Assembly (NCBI GenBank): GCA_023399815.1 | Contig: JAEWOJ010000127.1 | Coordinates: 1-64,000 of the forward strand | Length of the DNA: 64,000 nucleotides | Direction: 5' to 3' | Origin: Pseudomonadota bacterium | Lineage (GTDB): Bacteria > Pseudomonadota > Gammaproteobacteria > Xanthomonadales > Xanthomonadaceae | Shown here: positions 10,711 to 20,651 of the stretch, piece after piece | How positions within the stretch are numbered: the stretch's first letter is position 1 | Layout: each line of letters opens with the position of its first letter | Position numbers and translations under genes: made by a program | Notes under the pieces: generated by a model | Told to the model about the DNA's origin: nothing | Databases searched by the model: none | The model's input: only the letters and a program-made list of their open reading frames with translations

Positions 10711-11808
10711 TCAGGCGCCGCGTTGCAGGATCTGGAGAACCGATTCGGCGTAGCGCTGCAGCTGCTCCAGCGTCACGAACTCGTCGGCGGTATGGGCCTG
10801 GGCGATGTCGCCGGGGCCGTAGACCATCGTGGTGTAGCCGGCGGCCGAGAACAGCGAGGCCTCGGTCCAGAAATCGACCGCGTTGCCGATCGGCAGGCCC
10901 AGTTCGTCGGCGATGTCGCGCGCGGCCAGGCGGCGTTCCTCGGCGCGCGCGATGTCACCGGACGGCAGGCTCGGCCCGCGGAAGGTTTCCTCGAATTGCG
11001 CGGCGATGGGTTCGGCGAAACCGGCGAAGGTCGCCAGCAGCTGGTCGATGTCCATCGACGGCAGCGGGCGGAAGCCGAAGCGCAGCTCGGCCTCGGGCGC
11101 GATCATGTTGGCCTTGATGCCGCCTTCGACCCGGCCGATGTTGAAGCGCAGCCCGGTCAGGCCGCCGAAGCGCGCATGCGCCAGCGACTCGACGTGGTCC
11201 AGCGCCCGCCCGCCCCAGCGCATGGCCTGGTGCAGGGCGCTGGCCGCCGCGTCCTGCCGGCCCGAGGCATGGCCGGCGCGGCCGGTGAACTTCATCAGCA
11301 CCGAACTGATGCCGCGGTGCGCCAGCACCGCCTCGCTCATGGTCGGCTCGGCCACCAGCACCGCTTCATAGGGGATGCCCCGGGCGAGGAAGGCCGCGAT
11401 GCAGCGCGGGTCGTTGGCCTCCTCGTCCGAGGAGAACAGGAAGGCGGCGTCGCCATCGGTGAGATTGGCGGCGGCCACCAGAGCGGCGGCGGCACCCTTG
11501 ATGTCGCACACGCCCAGCCCGACCACGCGGTCGTCCAGGCGCCGCATCGCGTGCGGATCGGCGCTCCAGTGCGGCGAATCCGGCACCGTGTCCAGGTGCA
11601 CGTTGAACAGGTACTTCGGCGTGCCGCGCACCGCGTACAGGCTGACCGCGCCGGCGCCATGGTCGATCACCTCGACGTCGAACCCGGGCAGGTTCGCGCG
11701 CAGGTAGTCGAAGATGCCGCCGGTGGTGATCGCGCGCGGCGGGTTGCGGGTGTCGAAGGACACCAGCTTTTCGAGGTGCGCGAGGGTGGATTCGAGAAGT
11801 TCGGTCAT
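10711..11808 (-). CDS. argE': N-acetylcitrulline (acetylornithine-type) deacetylase
   Basis: 365 residues, M20 metallopeptidase family. Zinc ligands and catalytic residues are visible in [26 protein letters not shown] and SSDEEANDP. In a plain pathway this would remove acetyl from ornithine. Next to an acetylornithine carbamoyltransferase, the substrate should be N-acetylcitrulline, as shown for Xanthomonas campestris; that substrate is inferred from the neighbours. It lies between argG and argB in the same direction. Confidence 0.92.
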   Translation of the reverse strand: MTELLESTLAHLEKLVSFDTRNPPRAITTGGIFDYLRANLPGFDVEVIDHGAGAVSLYAVRGTPKYLFNVHLDTVPDSPHWSADPHAMRRLDDRVVGLGVCDIKGAAAALVAAANLTDGDAAFLFSSDEEANDPRCIAAFLARGIPYEAVLVAEPTMSEAVLAHRGISSVLMKFTGRAGHASGRQDAAASALHQAMRWGGRALDHVESLAHARFGGLTGLRFNIGRVEGGIKANMIAPEAELRFGFRPLPSMDIDQLLATFAGFAEPIAAQFEETFRGPSLPSGDIARAEERRLAARDIADELGLPIGNAVDFWTEASLFSAAGYTTMVYGPGDIAQAHTADEFVTLEQLQRYAESVLQILQRGA

Positions 11809-11849
11809 CGAAATGGGATCAGGCAGCAGGAAGATCCTTCTCCCTTCGG

Positions 11850-11962
11850 GAGAAGGTGCCCCGAAGGGGCGGATGAGGGGCGAATGGAATCAGTGATGGT
11901 GAACCATCTGGACTCCATTGCCCCTCACCCCAACCCCTCTCCCGCAGGGAGAGGGGCTTTCA
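11850..11962. repeat. Intergenic repeat of the CCCCTCACCCCAACCCCTCTCCC family
   Basis: The gap between argG and argE' holds two short hairpins (CTTCTCCC-TTCG-GGGAGAAG and GCCCC-GAAG-GGGGC), a spacer, then CCCTCACCCCAACCCCTCTC and a CTCTCCC..GGGAGAG hairpin. The same block recurs at 16.7 kb and, diverged, at 45.2 kb. It is a dispersed xanthomonad intergenic repeat and not a coding region. Confidence 0.75.
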
Positions 11963-11966
11963 AGCG

Positions 11967-13214
11967 TCAGCCGTTGTTGACCTGCGCGTACAGCGTGCTG
12001 CTCATCCCGAACAGCTTGATGAAGCCCTCGGCCTCCTCCACGCCCCAGTCGGCCGACTGCGCGTAGGTCGCGCCCTTGGCGTTGAGGATGTGCGGCGAGC
12101 GAACCGCCACCGCATCGACGCGGGCGCCACGGGTTTCCAGCACCACCTCGCCGTTGACCTTGCCCTGCGACGATTGCAGGAAGGCTTCCAGGTCGGTCTT
12201 GAGCGGGTCGTGGTAGAAGCCTTCGTACACCAGCTCCACCCACTTGCGCGCCACGTCCGGCTTGAAGCGGTTCTGCTGCTTGGTCAGCACCGCGTCCTCC
12301 AGCGCGCGGTGCGCGGCCAGCAGCGCGGTCAGGCCCGGCGCCTCGAACACGATGCGGCCCTTCAGGCCGATCACGGTATCGCCGGTATACACGCCGCGGC
12401 CGACGCCGTATGGGGCGAACAGCTTGTTGAGCCTGGCCAGGATCTGCTCGCCCGGCAGCGGCTTGCCGTCCAGCTCCACCGCCTCGCCTTCGACGAACTT
12501 CAGGGTCACGGTCAGCGGCTCGATCGGCCACGCGCTGCGCGGCGCGCACCAGCCGCGCGCGCCCTCGCCCGGGGTTTCCCACTTGTCGATCTCGCCGCCG
12601 GACATGGTCACGCCCAGCAGGTTCTCATTGATGGTGTAGGCCTTCTGCTTGGCGCGCACGCCGAAGCCGCGCTCTTCCAGGTAGGCCTGCTCGTAGGCGC
12701 GGGTCTGGGTGTGTTCCTTCTGGATCTCGCGGATCGGCGCGACGATGCGGTAGTCGCCCTGCGCCTTCACCGCCAGGTCGAAGCGGACCTGGTCGTTGCC
12801 CATGCCGGTGCAGCCGTGGGCGATGGCGTTGGTGCCCAGTTCGGCGGCGCGCTTGAGCGCGGCATCGACGATCAGGTAGCGGTCGGACACCAGCAGCGGA
12901 TACTGGCCCTGGTAGCCCTCGCCGGCCCACACGAACGGCTTGACGAAGCCCTGCCAGATCGCCGGGCCGCCATCGACGGTGACATGGCTGGCCACGCCCA
13001 GCTCGGCGGCGCGCTTCTCGATGGTCTCGCGCTCCTCGGCATCCACGCCGCCGGTGTCGGCGAACACGGTGTGCACGTTCCAGCCGCGCTCCTGCAGGTA
13101 GGGCACGCAGAAGCTGGTGTCCAGACCGCCGGAGAAGGCCAGGACGATGTCGCGGGAAGAGCCGGGACCGGGGACCAGGGGCTGGGGAATGGTCGAATCG
13201 GACTGCTGTGACAT
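11967..13214 (-). CDS. argG: Argininosuccinate synthase
   Basis: 415 residues from [11 protein letters not shown]; an upstream in-frame start would extend into the gap before argF'. Joins citrulline and aspartate using ATP. The PP-loop is [17 protein letters not shown], and [13 protein letters not shown] and [17 protein letters not shown] segments are family markers. It follows argF' after 67 bases and precedes argE'. Confidence 0.96.
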   Translation of the reverse strand: MSQQSDSTIPQPLVPGPGSSRDIVLAFSGGLDTSFCVPYLQERGWNVHTVFADTGGVDAEERETIEKRAAELGVASHVTVDGGPAIWQGFVKPFVWAGEGYQGQYPLLVSDRYLIVDAALKRAAELGTNAIAHGCTGMGNDQVRFDLAVKAQGDYRIVAPIREIQKEHTQTRAYEQAYLEERGFGVRAKQKAYTINENLLGVTMSGGEIDKWETPGEGARGWCAPRSAWPIEPLTVTLKFVEGEAVELDGKPLPGEQILARLNKLFAPYGVGRGVYTGDTVIGLKGRIVFEAPGLTALLAAHRALEDAVLTKQQNRFKPDVARKWVELVYEGFYHDPLKTDLEAFLQSSQGKVNGEVVLETRGARVDAVAVRSPHILNAKGATYAQSADWGVEEAEGFIKLFGMSSTLYAQVNNG

Positions 13215-13281
13215 GTGGGGGTTCTCTATGGATTCAGTAAAAGATGCGGAAACACTGGCAGGCACGGGACGTTTCCATTCC

Positions 13282-14313
13282 CTATTCCCCGTTCCCTGTT
13301 CCCCGCTTTCCAACCAGCGCGGCCATGATCGCCTTCTGCACGTGCAGGCGGTTCTCGGCCTCGTCGATGGCGATGCACTGCGGCGAGTCCATCACCGCGT
13401 CGGTGGCCTTGACGTTGCGGCGCAGCGGCAGGCAGTGCGAGAACACGCCGTTGTTGGTCAGCGCCATCTTGGCTTCGTCGACGATGAAGTGCCTGTACTG
13501 GTCGCGGATCGGCTTTTCCGGCGCCCAGTTGCCGAAGTACGGCAGCGCGCCCCAGCTCTTGGCGTAGACCACGTCGGCGCCGCGGTAGGCGCTCTCGATG
13601 TCGTGGCTGACGGCCAGCGAACCGCCGCTCTCGGCCACGTTCTGCGCGGCCCAGCCCATGTAGCGCTCGTCGAGGATGTACTGCTCGTTCGGGCACAGCA
13701 GGGTCACGTCCATCCCCAGGCGGGTGGCGATCGTCAGCGCCGAGTTGGCCACGGCGGTGTTCAGCGGCTTGGGGTGGTAGGTCCAGGTCAGCACGTACTT
13801 CTTGCCGCGCAGGTCGCTGGTGCCGAAGTGTTCCTGCAGGGCCAGCGCGTGCGCCAGTTCCTGGCAGGGGTGGGTGATGGTCTCCATGTTGATGACCGGC
13901 ACCGGGCTGTACCTGGCGAAGGCCTTGAGCACGATGTCCTGGCGGTCGTAGGCCCAGTCCACGAACTTCGGGAAGGCGCGCACGCCGATCAGGTCCACGT
14001 AGCGGCCCAGCACCTTGGCCACCTCGGCGATGTGCTCCTCGGTGTCGCCGTCCATCACCGTGCCGAGGTCGAACTCGATCGGCCACGCGTCCTTGCCCGG
14101 CTGCAGCACGATGGCGTGGCCGCCCAGCTGGAACGCTCCCAGTTCGAAGCTGGTGCGCGTACGCATGGAGGGGTTGAAGAACACCAGCGCGATGGACTTG
14201 CCCTTGAGGTCATCGCCCAGCTTGTTGCGCTTGAACAGTGCCGCCTGGGTCAGCAGCGCATCGAGCTCGGCGCGGCTCCAGTCCTGGGTGTTCAAGAAGT
14301 GCTTCACAGACAT
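13282..14313 (-). CDS. argF': N-acetylornithine carbamoyltransferase
   Basis: 343 residues from [17 protein letters not shown]. It transfers carbamoyl to N-acetylornithine rather than ornithine. Transcarbamoylase marks are [15 protein letters not shown] (carbamoyl phosphate site), [11 protein letters not shown] and [17 protein letters not shown]. The Lys in the last motif is the residue carboxylated in the Xanthomonas enzyme, and the [15 protein letters not shown] loop with a Trp is typical of the acetyl form. It is the first gene of the arginine block, behind a 300-base leader that holds an intrinsic-terminator-like hairpin. Confidence 0.95.
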   Translation of the reverse strand: MSVKHFLNTQDWSRAELDALLTQAALFKRNKLGDDLKGKSIALVFFNPSMRTRTSFELGAFQLGGHAIVLQPGKDAWPIEFDLGTVMDGDTEEHIAEVAKVLGRYVDLIGVRAFPKFVDWAYDRQDIVLKAFARYSPVPVINMETITHPCQELAHALALQEHFGTSDLRGKKYVLTWTYHPKPLNTAVANSALTIATRLGMDVTLLCPNEQYILDERYMGWAAQNVAESGGSLAVSHDIESAYRGADVVYAKSWGALPYFGNWAPEKPIRDQYRHFIVDEAKMALTNNGVFSHCLPLRRNVKATDAVMDSPQCIAIDEAENRLHVQKAIMAALVGKRGTGNGE

Positions 14314-14616
14314 CGATCCATCCTTTGCTGCAGGGGACCGCCGTTGCCGGCGGCAGGATGCGCGGACGCGCGACTCATTGCGGTTGAAACTTTCCGTGGA
14401 ACAGAAACGAAAAAACCCAGCCTGGGCTGGGTTTTCCGAACAGACAGCACGAAGCTCCGGCTTACCCAGCGAATATGTGGGATTCCGGTCGGCGGGCACG
14501 CGACGTCATGCCGGACGCCATCCGGGCGGTGCTGGTTTCGTGCTGGAAGCTGTTCGCCTTCATCGTCGCGCATGGTCGCACGCGTCCCGGCACCACGCAA
14601 GTACTGCGACGCAACA
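14314..14616 (-). promoter_or_regulatory. Leader region of the arginine block
   Basis: No gene is supported in these 303 bases. Reading towards argF', the only strong element is the hairpin at 14409-14436. I see no clear Arg-rich leader peptide and no perfect ARG box. Confidence 0.4.
14409..14436 (-). terminator. Terminator-like hairpin in the argF' leader
   Basis: AACCCAGCC pairs with GGCTGGGTT with a two-base centre; on the minus strand it is followed by six T. It either ends the transcript of the upstream secreted-protein gene (about 180 bases away) or acts as an attenuator before argF', about 95 bases from its start. Confidence 0.6.
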
Positions 14617-15210
14617 TCACGGATTGGCCGGCCCCTGCTCCGGGTCCTCGCCCAGCTCCGGGGTGATCGACACCCGCAGCTTCAGGCGGTTGCCGGGGTC
14701 CTCGGGCAGGCGCGAGCGGAACTTGACGCCCTTGTAGACGTAGTCCACGTCGTAGGCGATGGGGCGGCGGAATTCGCGGCCGACCTCGACGATGCGGCAC
14801 TCGGGAGTGAGCAGCGCACCGTTGCCCGCCGTGGCCTGCGCCGGGCTGGCCTCGTCCTCCTCCGCGCCGCGGCGGAAGATGCCGCGCATCGAGTCCCAGA
14901 AGCGGCGGAAGCCGCCCTTCTCCTCCTCGCCCTTGACCTGCACCGGCGCCAGCGTGCGGGTGGACACCGGCTCGCAGTGCTCCTCGGTGCGGGTGGCGCG
15001 CAGGGTCTGGAACACCGGCTCGACGTTGAGCACCTGGGCGTAGTCGTAGCGCACGTTCTCCATGACCGCCACGCGGTTGCGCAGATCGCTGCCCTGCGCC
15101 TGCGCCATCGCGCCCTGCGGCGCGGCGGCCAGCAGGCAGGCGATGGACAGCGGCAGCAAGGGGGATTTGATCGACACGTTGGGCGCGGCGGGGCAACGGT
15201 TATTGCCCAT
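14617..15210 (-). CDS. Uncharacterised secreted protein of xanthomonads
   Basis: About 197 residues. An export signal is clear: SIKSPLLPLSIACLLAAAPQ ending in AMAQA. The mature part has MENVRYDYAQVLNVEPVFQT, a charged middle with two Glu-rich stretches, and a C-terminal VDYVYKGVKFRSRLPEDPG segment. I know this as a conserved hypothetical protein; no activity can be read from it. The start is uncertain: the ATG at 15210 overlaps a TACACT that resembles a -10 box, so the GTG at 15177, just before the signal peptide, may be the real start. Confidence 0.75.
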   Translation of the reverse strand: MGNNRCPAAPNVSIKSPLLPLSIACLLAAAPQGAMAQAQGSDLRNRVAVMENVRYDYAQVLNVEPVFQTLRATRTEEHCEPVSTRTLAPVQVKGEEEKGGFRRFWDSMRGIFRRGAEEDEASPAQATAGNGALLTPECRIVEVGREFRRPIAYDVDYVYKGVKFRSRLPEDPGNRLKLRVSITPELGEDPEQGPANP

Positions 15211-15335
15211 AGTGTAGACAGCACGGTGAACGGGGGACTGAACATTACCCATCCCGCGCCCCGCTGCCCAGCCCGGACGTGTCCGCCCCGGCGCCACCGG
15301 CTAGAATTGCGGGGCTGACGTTCCCCCGGATCCCC

Positions 15336-16703
15336 ATGGCCCTGCACCTGTACAACACCCTGACGCGGCAGCTGGAGCCGTTCGTCCCGCTCGATCCCGC
15401 CGCCCCGACCATGTACGTGTGCGGCCCCACCGTCTACAACTACGTGCACATCGGCAACGCCCGCGGCCCGGTGGTGTTCGGCGTGCTCGCCGACCTGCTG
15501 CGGCGGCGCCATGGCGCGCTGCGCTACGCCCGCAACATCACCGACGTCGACGACAAGATCAACGCCGCGGCCAGGGAGCAGGGCGTGCCGATCTCGGCCA
15601 TCACCGACCGTTTCGCCGCCGCCTACCGGCAGGACATGGCCGCGCTGGGCGTGGCGCCGCCGGACATCGAGCCGGAGGCCACCGCGCACATCCCGCACAT
15701 CATCGCGATGATCGAGCGGCTGATCGAACAGGGCCACGCCTACGCCGCCGAGGGCCACGTGCTGTTCGCGGTGGCCAGCTTCGGCAATTACGGCAGGCTG
15801 TCCCGCCGCGATCCCGAGGAAATGCTGGCCGGCGCCCGCGTCGAGGTGGCCCCGTACAAGCGCGATGCCGGCGACTTCGTGCTGTGGAAGCCCTCTTCCG
15901 ACGACCTGCCCGGCTGGGACTCGCCTTGGGGCCGCGGCCGCCCGGGCTGGCACATCGAATGCTCGGCGATGGCCGCCGCCCATCTGGGCGACACCATCGA
16001 CATCCATGCTGGCGGCGTGGACCTGCAGTTCCCGCACCACGAGAACGAGATCGCGCAGAGCGAATGCGCCCACGGCGGCCGGACCTTCGCCCGCTTCTGG
16101 CTGCACAACGGCATGCTCAACTTCGGCGGCGCCAAGATGAGCAAGTCGCTGGGCAACATCGAGCGCGTGCACGACCTGGTGCGCCAGCACCCGCCCGAGG
16201 CGCTGCGCTACGCGCTGCTGTCGGCCCACTACCGGCAGCCGCTGGACTGGTCCGACGCGCTGATCGAGCAGTCCGTGCGCACCCTGGACCGGCTCTACGG
16301 CACCCTGCGCGACCTGGGCGACGTGCCGGCCGAGGCGGCCATCCCGGCCGCGGTGGAAGCGGCGCTGGAAGACGACCTCAACACGCCGCTGGCGCTGGCC
16401 GAGCTGGCCCGCATCGCCGCCGAGGCGCGCAAGGCCGAAGGCGCGGACGACAAGGCGCGCCTGAAGAGCGAGCTGCTGGGCGCCGGCCTGGCGCTGGGCC
16501 TGCTGCAGCAGGCGCCGGCGGCGTGGTTCGGCCGCGGCGCCGAGGCCGGTGACGACGCCCGCATCCAGGCCCTGATCGACGAGCGCATCGCCGCCAAGCA
16601 GGCCCGCGACTTCGCCCGCGCCGATGCCATCCGCGACCAGCTGGCCGCCGAGAACATCGTGCTGGAGGACACGCCGCAGGGCGTGCGCTGGAAGCGCGGC
16701 TGA
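15336..16703 (+). CDS. cysS: Cysteinyl-tRNA synthetase
   Basis: 455 residues from [12 protein letters not shown]. Class I synthetase: the HIGH-type motif is VHIGNARG directly after the zinc Cys of CGPTVYNY, the other zinc ligands are in [10 protein letters not shown] and [12 protein letters not shown], and the KMSKS motif is AKMSKSLGN at about residue 267. The alpha-helical anticodon-binding domain follows. A TAGAAT at 15302 is a possible -10 box. Divergent from the secreted-protein gene. Confidence 0.97.
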   Translation: MALHLYNTLTRQLEPFVPLDPAAPTMYVCGPTVYNYVHIGNARGPVVFGVLADLLRRRHGALRYARNITDVDDKINAAAREQGVPISAITDRFAAAYRQDMAALGVAPPDIEPEATAHIPHIIAMIERLIEQGHAYAAEGHVLFAVASFGNYGRLSRRDPEEMLAGARVEVAPYKRDAGDFVLWKPSSDDLPGWDSPWGRGRPGWHIECSAMAAAHLGDTIDIHAGGVDLQFPHHENEIAQSECAHGGRTFARFWLHNGMLNFGGAKMSKSLGNIERVHDLVRQHPPEALRYALLSAHYRQPLDWSDALIEQSVRTLDRLYGTLRDLGDVPAEAAIPAAVEAALEDDLNTPLALAELARIAAEARKAEGADDKARLKSELLGAGLALGLLQQAPAAWFGRGAEAGDDARIQALIDERIAAKQARDFARADAIRDQLAAENIVLEDTPQGVRWKRG

Positions 16704-16706
16704 TTT

Positions 16707-16815
16707 TCTGCCCCGCAAGGGCGGATGAGGGTTCGGGCGAAGCCTCGTGCAATCAAACATCGTGAGGGCTTCGCCCCTACCCTCACCCCAACCCCTCTCC
16801 CGACGGGAGAGGGGC
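16707..16815. repeat. Intergenic repeat, second copy of the CCCTCACCCCAACCCC block
   Basis: Between cysS and sufE: CCCCGCAAGGGCGGATGAGG, a GGGCGAAGC/GCTTCGCCC inverted pair, then CCCTCACCCCAACCCCTCTC and a CTCTCCC-GAC-GGGAGAG hairpin. It matches the gap between argG and argE' closely. Confidence 0.75.
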
Positions 16816-16831
16816 TCAACGCAGAACCGAG

Positions 16832-17272
16832 ATGACCGATTCCCCCTTCCCACTCGAACCCACCGCCGCCGAGGCACAGGCCGCCATCGCCGAGGAATTC
16901 TCCTTCTTCGGCGACTGGTCCGAGCGCTACCAGTACCTGATCGACCTCGGCCGCAAGCTGCCGCCCTTCCCGGAAGAGTGGAAGACCGAGGAACACCGCC
17001 TGCACGGCTGCCAGTCGATGGTATGGATCGTGCCGGAAGGCAATGCCGAGCGGCTGGTGTTCCACGCCGTCAGCGACTCGGCCATCGTTTCCGGGCTGAT
17101 CTACCTGGCGCTGCGCGTCTATTCCGGCCGTTCGGCCGATGAGATCCTCGCCACCGAGCCGGACTACGTCGCCGCCATCGGCCTGGCCAAGCACCTCTCG
17201 CCCACCCGCAGCAACGGGCTGGCGGCGATGCTGGCCTTCATCCGCGACACCGCGCGGTCGCAGCGGCAATGA
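16832..17272 (+). CDS. sufE: SufE/CsdE-family cysteine desulfurase activator
   Basis: 146 residues. SufE proteins accept sulfur from a cysteine desulfurase on a conserved Cys, here in LHGCQSMVWI, and pass it to the Fe-S scaffold. WSERYQYLIDLGRKLPPFPE and GLAKHLSPTRSNGLAAML are the other family blocks. The stop overlaps the start of the next gene (ATGA). No desulfurase gene is in the window. Confidence 0.93.
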   Translation: MTDSPFPLEPTAAEAQAAIAEEFSFFGDWSERYQYLIDLGRKLPPFPEEWKTEEHRLHGCQSMVWIVPEGNAERLVFHAVSDSAIVSGLIYLALRVYSGRSADEILATEPDYVAAIGLAKHLSPTRSNGLAAMLAFIRDTARSQRQ

Positions 17273-18513
17273 CCCCCGCCACCGGCGACGGCGGCCCCGG
17301 CGCGCTGCTGCGCCAGCCCGGCTTCGCGCACCTGCTGCTGTACCGCATCACCGCGATGCTGTCCTACCAGATCGTCGCGGTCACGGTGGGCTGGCACATC
17401 TACGAGATCACCCGCAATCCGTTCTCGCTGGGCCTAGTCGGCCTGGCCGAAGTGCTGCCCTATTTCTGCGTGGCGCCGTTCGCCGGCTACCTGGTCGACC
17501 ACCTGCCGCGGCGCCGGCTGGGCATGGCCGCCAGCCTCGGCCTGGTCGCCACCGCCGCCATCCTGTGCGCGGTCGCCCTGGACTGGCTGCCGTTCCAGGG
17601 CGTGTGGCCGATCTACCTGGCCATCGCGCTGACCGGCATGGTCCGCGCCTTCCTGTCGCCGATCTACAACGCGCTGTTCGCGCGGGTGCTGGCGCGCGAG
17701 CAGTACGCGCGCGGCGCCGGCTTCGGCAGCGTGGTGTTCCAGGCGGGCATGGTGATCGGCCCCGCGCTGGGTGGCGTGCTGGTCGGCTGGGGTGGCAAGG
17801 GACTGTCCTACGGCGTGGCGATGGCCATGGCGGTGCTGGCGGTGGCCTCGCTGGCGCTGCTGCGGGTTGAGGAACCGGCACCGCCGCAGGTGCGCGCGCC
17901 GATCTTCTCCAGCATCGCCGAGGGCGCGCGCTTCGTGCTGTCCAACCAGATCATGCTCGGCGCGATGGCGCTGGACATGTTCTCGGTGCTGCTCGGCGGC
18001 GTGGTGGCGATGCTGCCGGCCTTCATCCAGGAAATCCTGCACTACGGGCCGCAGGGCCTGGGCATCCTGCGCGCCGCACCGGCGCTGGGCTCGATCTGCG
18101 TCGGCCTGTGGCTGGCCCGGCATCCCCTGCACCGCAACGCGGGGCGGACGCTGTTGTTCGCGGTGGCCGGCTTTGGCCTGTGCGTGATCGGCTTCGGCCT
18201 GTCGCGGCACTTCTGGCTGTCGGCGGCGATCCTGCTGTTCTACGGCGCGTTCGACGGCGTCTCGGTGGTGGTGCGCTCGACCATCCTGCAACTGGCAACG
18301 CCCGACGAGATGCGCGGCCGGGTGTCGTCGATCAACGGCATCTTCATCAGTTCCTCGAACGAACTGGGCGCGTTCTACGCCGGCAGCATGGCGCGCCTGC
18401 TGGGGCTGGTGCCGGCGGTGGTGATCGGCGGCTGCGCGGTGCTCGGCGTGGCCGGCATCACCGCCTGGAAGGCGCCGCGGCTGCGCCGGCTGAACCTGCG
18501 CGACCTGCAGTAG
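17269..18513 (+). CDS. MFS transporter of the MFS_3 / EntS-like group
   Basis: 414 residues, about 12 membrane helices. Typical segments are LLLYRITAMLSYQIVAVTVG, GHxLPRRRLG-like loop 2-3 (VDHLPRRRLGMA), and TPDEMRGRVSSINGIFISSS near the end. Such proteins are exporters of siderophores or drugs, but the substrate is not readable. Translation is coupled to sufE by a four-base overlap; this is an operon by position, without an obvious functional link. Confidence 0.85.
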   Translation: MTPATGDGGPGALLRQPGFAHLLLYRITAMLSYQIVAVTVGWHIYEITRNPFSLGLVGLAEVLPYFCVAPFAGYLVDHLPRRRLGMAASLGLVATAAILCAVALDWLPFQGVWPIYLAIALTGMVRAFLSPIYNALFARVLAREQYARGAGFGSVVFQAGMVIGPALGGVLVGWGGKGLSYGVAMAMAVLAVASLALLRVEEPAPPQVRAPIFSSIAEGARFVLSNQIMLGAMALDMFSVLLGGVVAMLPAFIQEILHYGPQGLGILRAAPALGSICVGLWLARHPLHRNAGRTLLFAVAGFGLCVIGFGLSRHFWLSAAILLFYGAFDGVSVVVRSTILQLATPDEMRGRVSSINGIFISSSNELGAFYAGSMARLLGLVPAVVIGGCAVLGVAGITAWKAPRLRRLNLRDLQ

Positions 18514-18530
18514 ACCACCCGCTCCGCCTG

Positions 18531-19394
18531 TCAGAACAACCCGGGCTGCACGGCATCCGATGCCGGGGTTTGCAGTTCCGGCAATCCCGGCAGGCGCTCG
18601 CGCAGCATGCGGTGGAAGCGCAGCGCCTGTTCGGCCGCCAGGTGGTTGTCCGGCGTGTGCAGGAACACGTGCGGCGTCAGCCCCTGTTCGATCCAGCCAG
18701 CTGCCTGTTCCACCCAGGGTTCCAGCCATGCGTGGTTGGCATCCAGGTCCGGCCCGCCGATGAAGCGCACCTGCGGGCTGCGGCTGAAGGCGGTCGCCCG
18801 CACCGGAAGGCGCGGTTTCTTCGACTGCGCGTGCCGCACCGCCGGGTCATCCGAGGCGCAGGCGAACAGCGCGCGCGAGTCCAGGCAGATGCGCTCCACG
18901 CCGCGCGCGTGCAACAGGCGGTTGAGCGCACGCTCCTCGTCGCCACGCTCGAAGAACGCCGGATGGCGCACTTCCACCGCCAGTTCGCGGGCGGCGAAGT
19001 GATCCAGCCACGCCTCCAGCTCATCCAGCCGTGCCGGGCCGAAGCTGGCCGGCAACTGCAGCCACAGCGGCGCGACGCGGGCGCCGAGCGGGGCGAGCAA
19101 CGAAAGGAAATCCTCGCTGGCCTGCAGGCGCTCGCGCAGGTCGCCTTCATGGCTGATGTCGCGCGGCAGCTTGGCGCAGAAGCGGAAGTCGTCCGGCATC
19201 ACCTCCGCCCAGCGCCGCACCGTATCCGCGGCCGGCCGGGCATGGAAGGTGGTGTTGCCCTCCACCGCGTTGAAGGTGCGCACGTAGTGGCCCAGGCTCT
19301 CGCCCTGCCGCAGGTCGGCCGGGTAGAAACCGCCGCGCCATGCCGGCTCGTTCCATGACGGGCAACCGAGACGATAGGGCAGGCGCTGGAGCAT
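18531..19394 (-). CDS. DUF72 family protein
   Basis: 287 residues from MLQRLPYRLGCPSW. DUF72 proteins have a TIM-barrel fold of unknown activity; the markers here are GCPSWNEPAWRGGFYP, FNAVEGNTTFHARP, FCAKLPRDISH and FLHTPDNHLA. The longer upstream frame adds an Arg-rich, unlikely leader, so I use the internal ATG. Convergent with the MFS gene. Confidence 0.9.
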   Translation of the reverse strand: MLQRLPYRLGCPSWNEPAWRGGFYPADLRQGESLGHYVRTFNAVEGNTTFHARPAADTVRRWAEVMPDDFRFCAKLPRDISHEGDLRERLQASEDFLSLLAPLGARVAPLWLQLPASFGPARLDELEAWLDHFAARELAVEVRHPAFFERGDEERALNRLLHARGVERICLDSRALFACASDDPAVRHAQSKKPRLPVRATAFSRSPQVRFIGGPDLDANHAWLEPWVEQAAGWIEQGLTPHVFLHTPDNHLAAEQALRFHRMLRERLPGLPELQTPASDAVQPGLF

Positions 19395-19546
19395 GTTCAC
19401 GGCGGGCGGGCGTCGGGGGGAAACATAGTCTAGGCCGCTTGCCTCGCACGGGTTGCGACGCGCCATGCGCATCGTGCCCGCGCCAGGTCCGCCGAACGCT
19501 CTCGCACACTGCATCGCAAGCCGCTGCCATGGACAGCGACCGCGCC

Positions 19547-20360
19547 CTATCCGCCCATGGATTCCCGTCGGATCAGCTCCAGTCCCTCGCGATATGAAGT
19601 CACCGCGAACTCCGGGAAGCGGCGCTTGAATTTCGTGGAGTCGAAGAGGTTGTCGTGCTCATAGCGCGGCAGCAGTTCCCGGAGCTCGCGCACCTGCCGG
19701 GAAAAGAGGCCAGCGGCGGTCAACGTCCACTTGCCGACGACGGTGCAGGAAGGCGCCTGGCCGAAGACCTCGCAGGCCATCCCGGCGAACTGCCGGTAGG
19801 TCGGCCGGTCGTCGCAGCAGGGCAGGTGCCAGGTCTGCTCCCCAGGCATCCGGCGCGTTGCCGAGCGCGGCCAGCGCGCGGCTCGCATCGGGCGTCCAGA
19901 TCAGGGTACGCAACCGGTCGTCGCGCACCGGCACGCGCGGCGTCCTGCCGGTCTTGAGCCTGTCGATGACCAGCGCGTTGGTGAAGCTCTGTGTCTTGCC
20001 GGGGCCGTAGAACTCGGGCGCCCGGCCGATGAGCACGGGAATGTTGCCGCGCGCCATCTCCTCGAGCACCATCGACGCCATCGCCGCGCGCACCCTGTCC
20101 TTGCGCCCGACCGGCGCGAACGGTGTCGCCTCCATCTGCAAGCGGCCGTCCTGCGGGTACATGTAGGTGTTGTCGAAATAGGCGAAGCTGGCGCCCGTCG
20201 CCGGGCACGCATCCAGGGCGTTTCGCAGCATCGTGGGGAACGGCCTTTCCCACAGCGCCGTGTCCGGCGGCAGGCCGGCGGTGAAATAGACGACGCTGCT
20301 GCCCTTGACCACGGCGGCGGTCTGCTCCGCGTCGAGGAGATCGGCGGCAACCGTCATGTC
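19547..20360 (-). pseudogene. NAD(P)-dependent epimerase/dehydratase, headless and frameshifted
   Basis: The minus strand carries the middle and end of an SDR-type epimerase: SSVVYFTAGLPPDTALWERP, FAYFDNTYMYPQDG, IGRAPEFYGPGKTQSFTN, then a one-base insertion in the run near 19836-19843, after which the tail (TWHLPCCDDRPTYRQFAGMA ... FKRRFPEFAVTSYREGLELI) continues in another frame. The N-terminal GxxGxxG nucleotide loop is absent: at ~20360 homology stops and the opposite strand becomes the tail of a MerR regulator. It cannot make a working enzyme. Confidence 0.8.
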
Positions 20361-20575
20361 GTCGTTGACCCTGCCCGGTGACCTGGCGCAGTGGGAACGT
20401 GGCACCCTGCTCGACACGCTGCGCCGCAAGGTGGCCGACATCGAGACGCTGCAGGCGCAGCTTGCGCGCAACAGGGCGCAGCTGGCCGAACTGATCGGGC
20501 AGATCGAGGCAAAGCCGCAGGACATGAGCTGCGAAGCCAACGCGCGGCGGGTGCTGTCGGGCATGCGCCTGTGGA
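20359..20575 (+). pseudogene. C-terminal remnant of a MerR-family regulator
   Basis: The plus strand reads LPGDLAQWERGTLLDTLRRK, VADIETLQAQLARNRAQLAE and LIGQIEAKPQDMSCEANARR, the coiled-coil dimerisation arm of a MerR-type regulator. The DNA-binding head is missing. Its left edge abuts the missing head of the epimerase, as expected if one deletion removed the shared divergent promoter region and both 5' ends. Confidence 0.75.
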
Positions 20576-20651
20576 CGCGGACGGCGCGCCCGCTCCCGCG
20601 ACCGCTCCCCGTTCCAGGGCCGGCCGTGGAGCGGCCCGCCGCTAGCTCACG

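Noticed and set aside
14682..16877. 731-codon minus-strand open frame across cysS
   Set aside because: It is antisense to a motif-complete cysteinyl-tRNA synthetase and merges into the secreted-protein gene in another frame; composition is that of a shadow.
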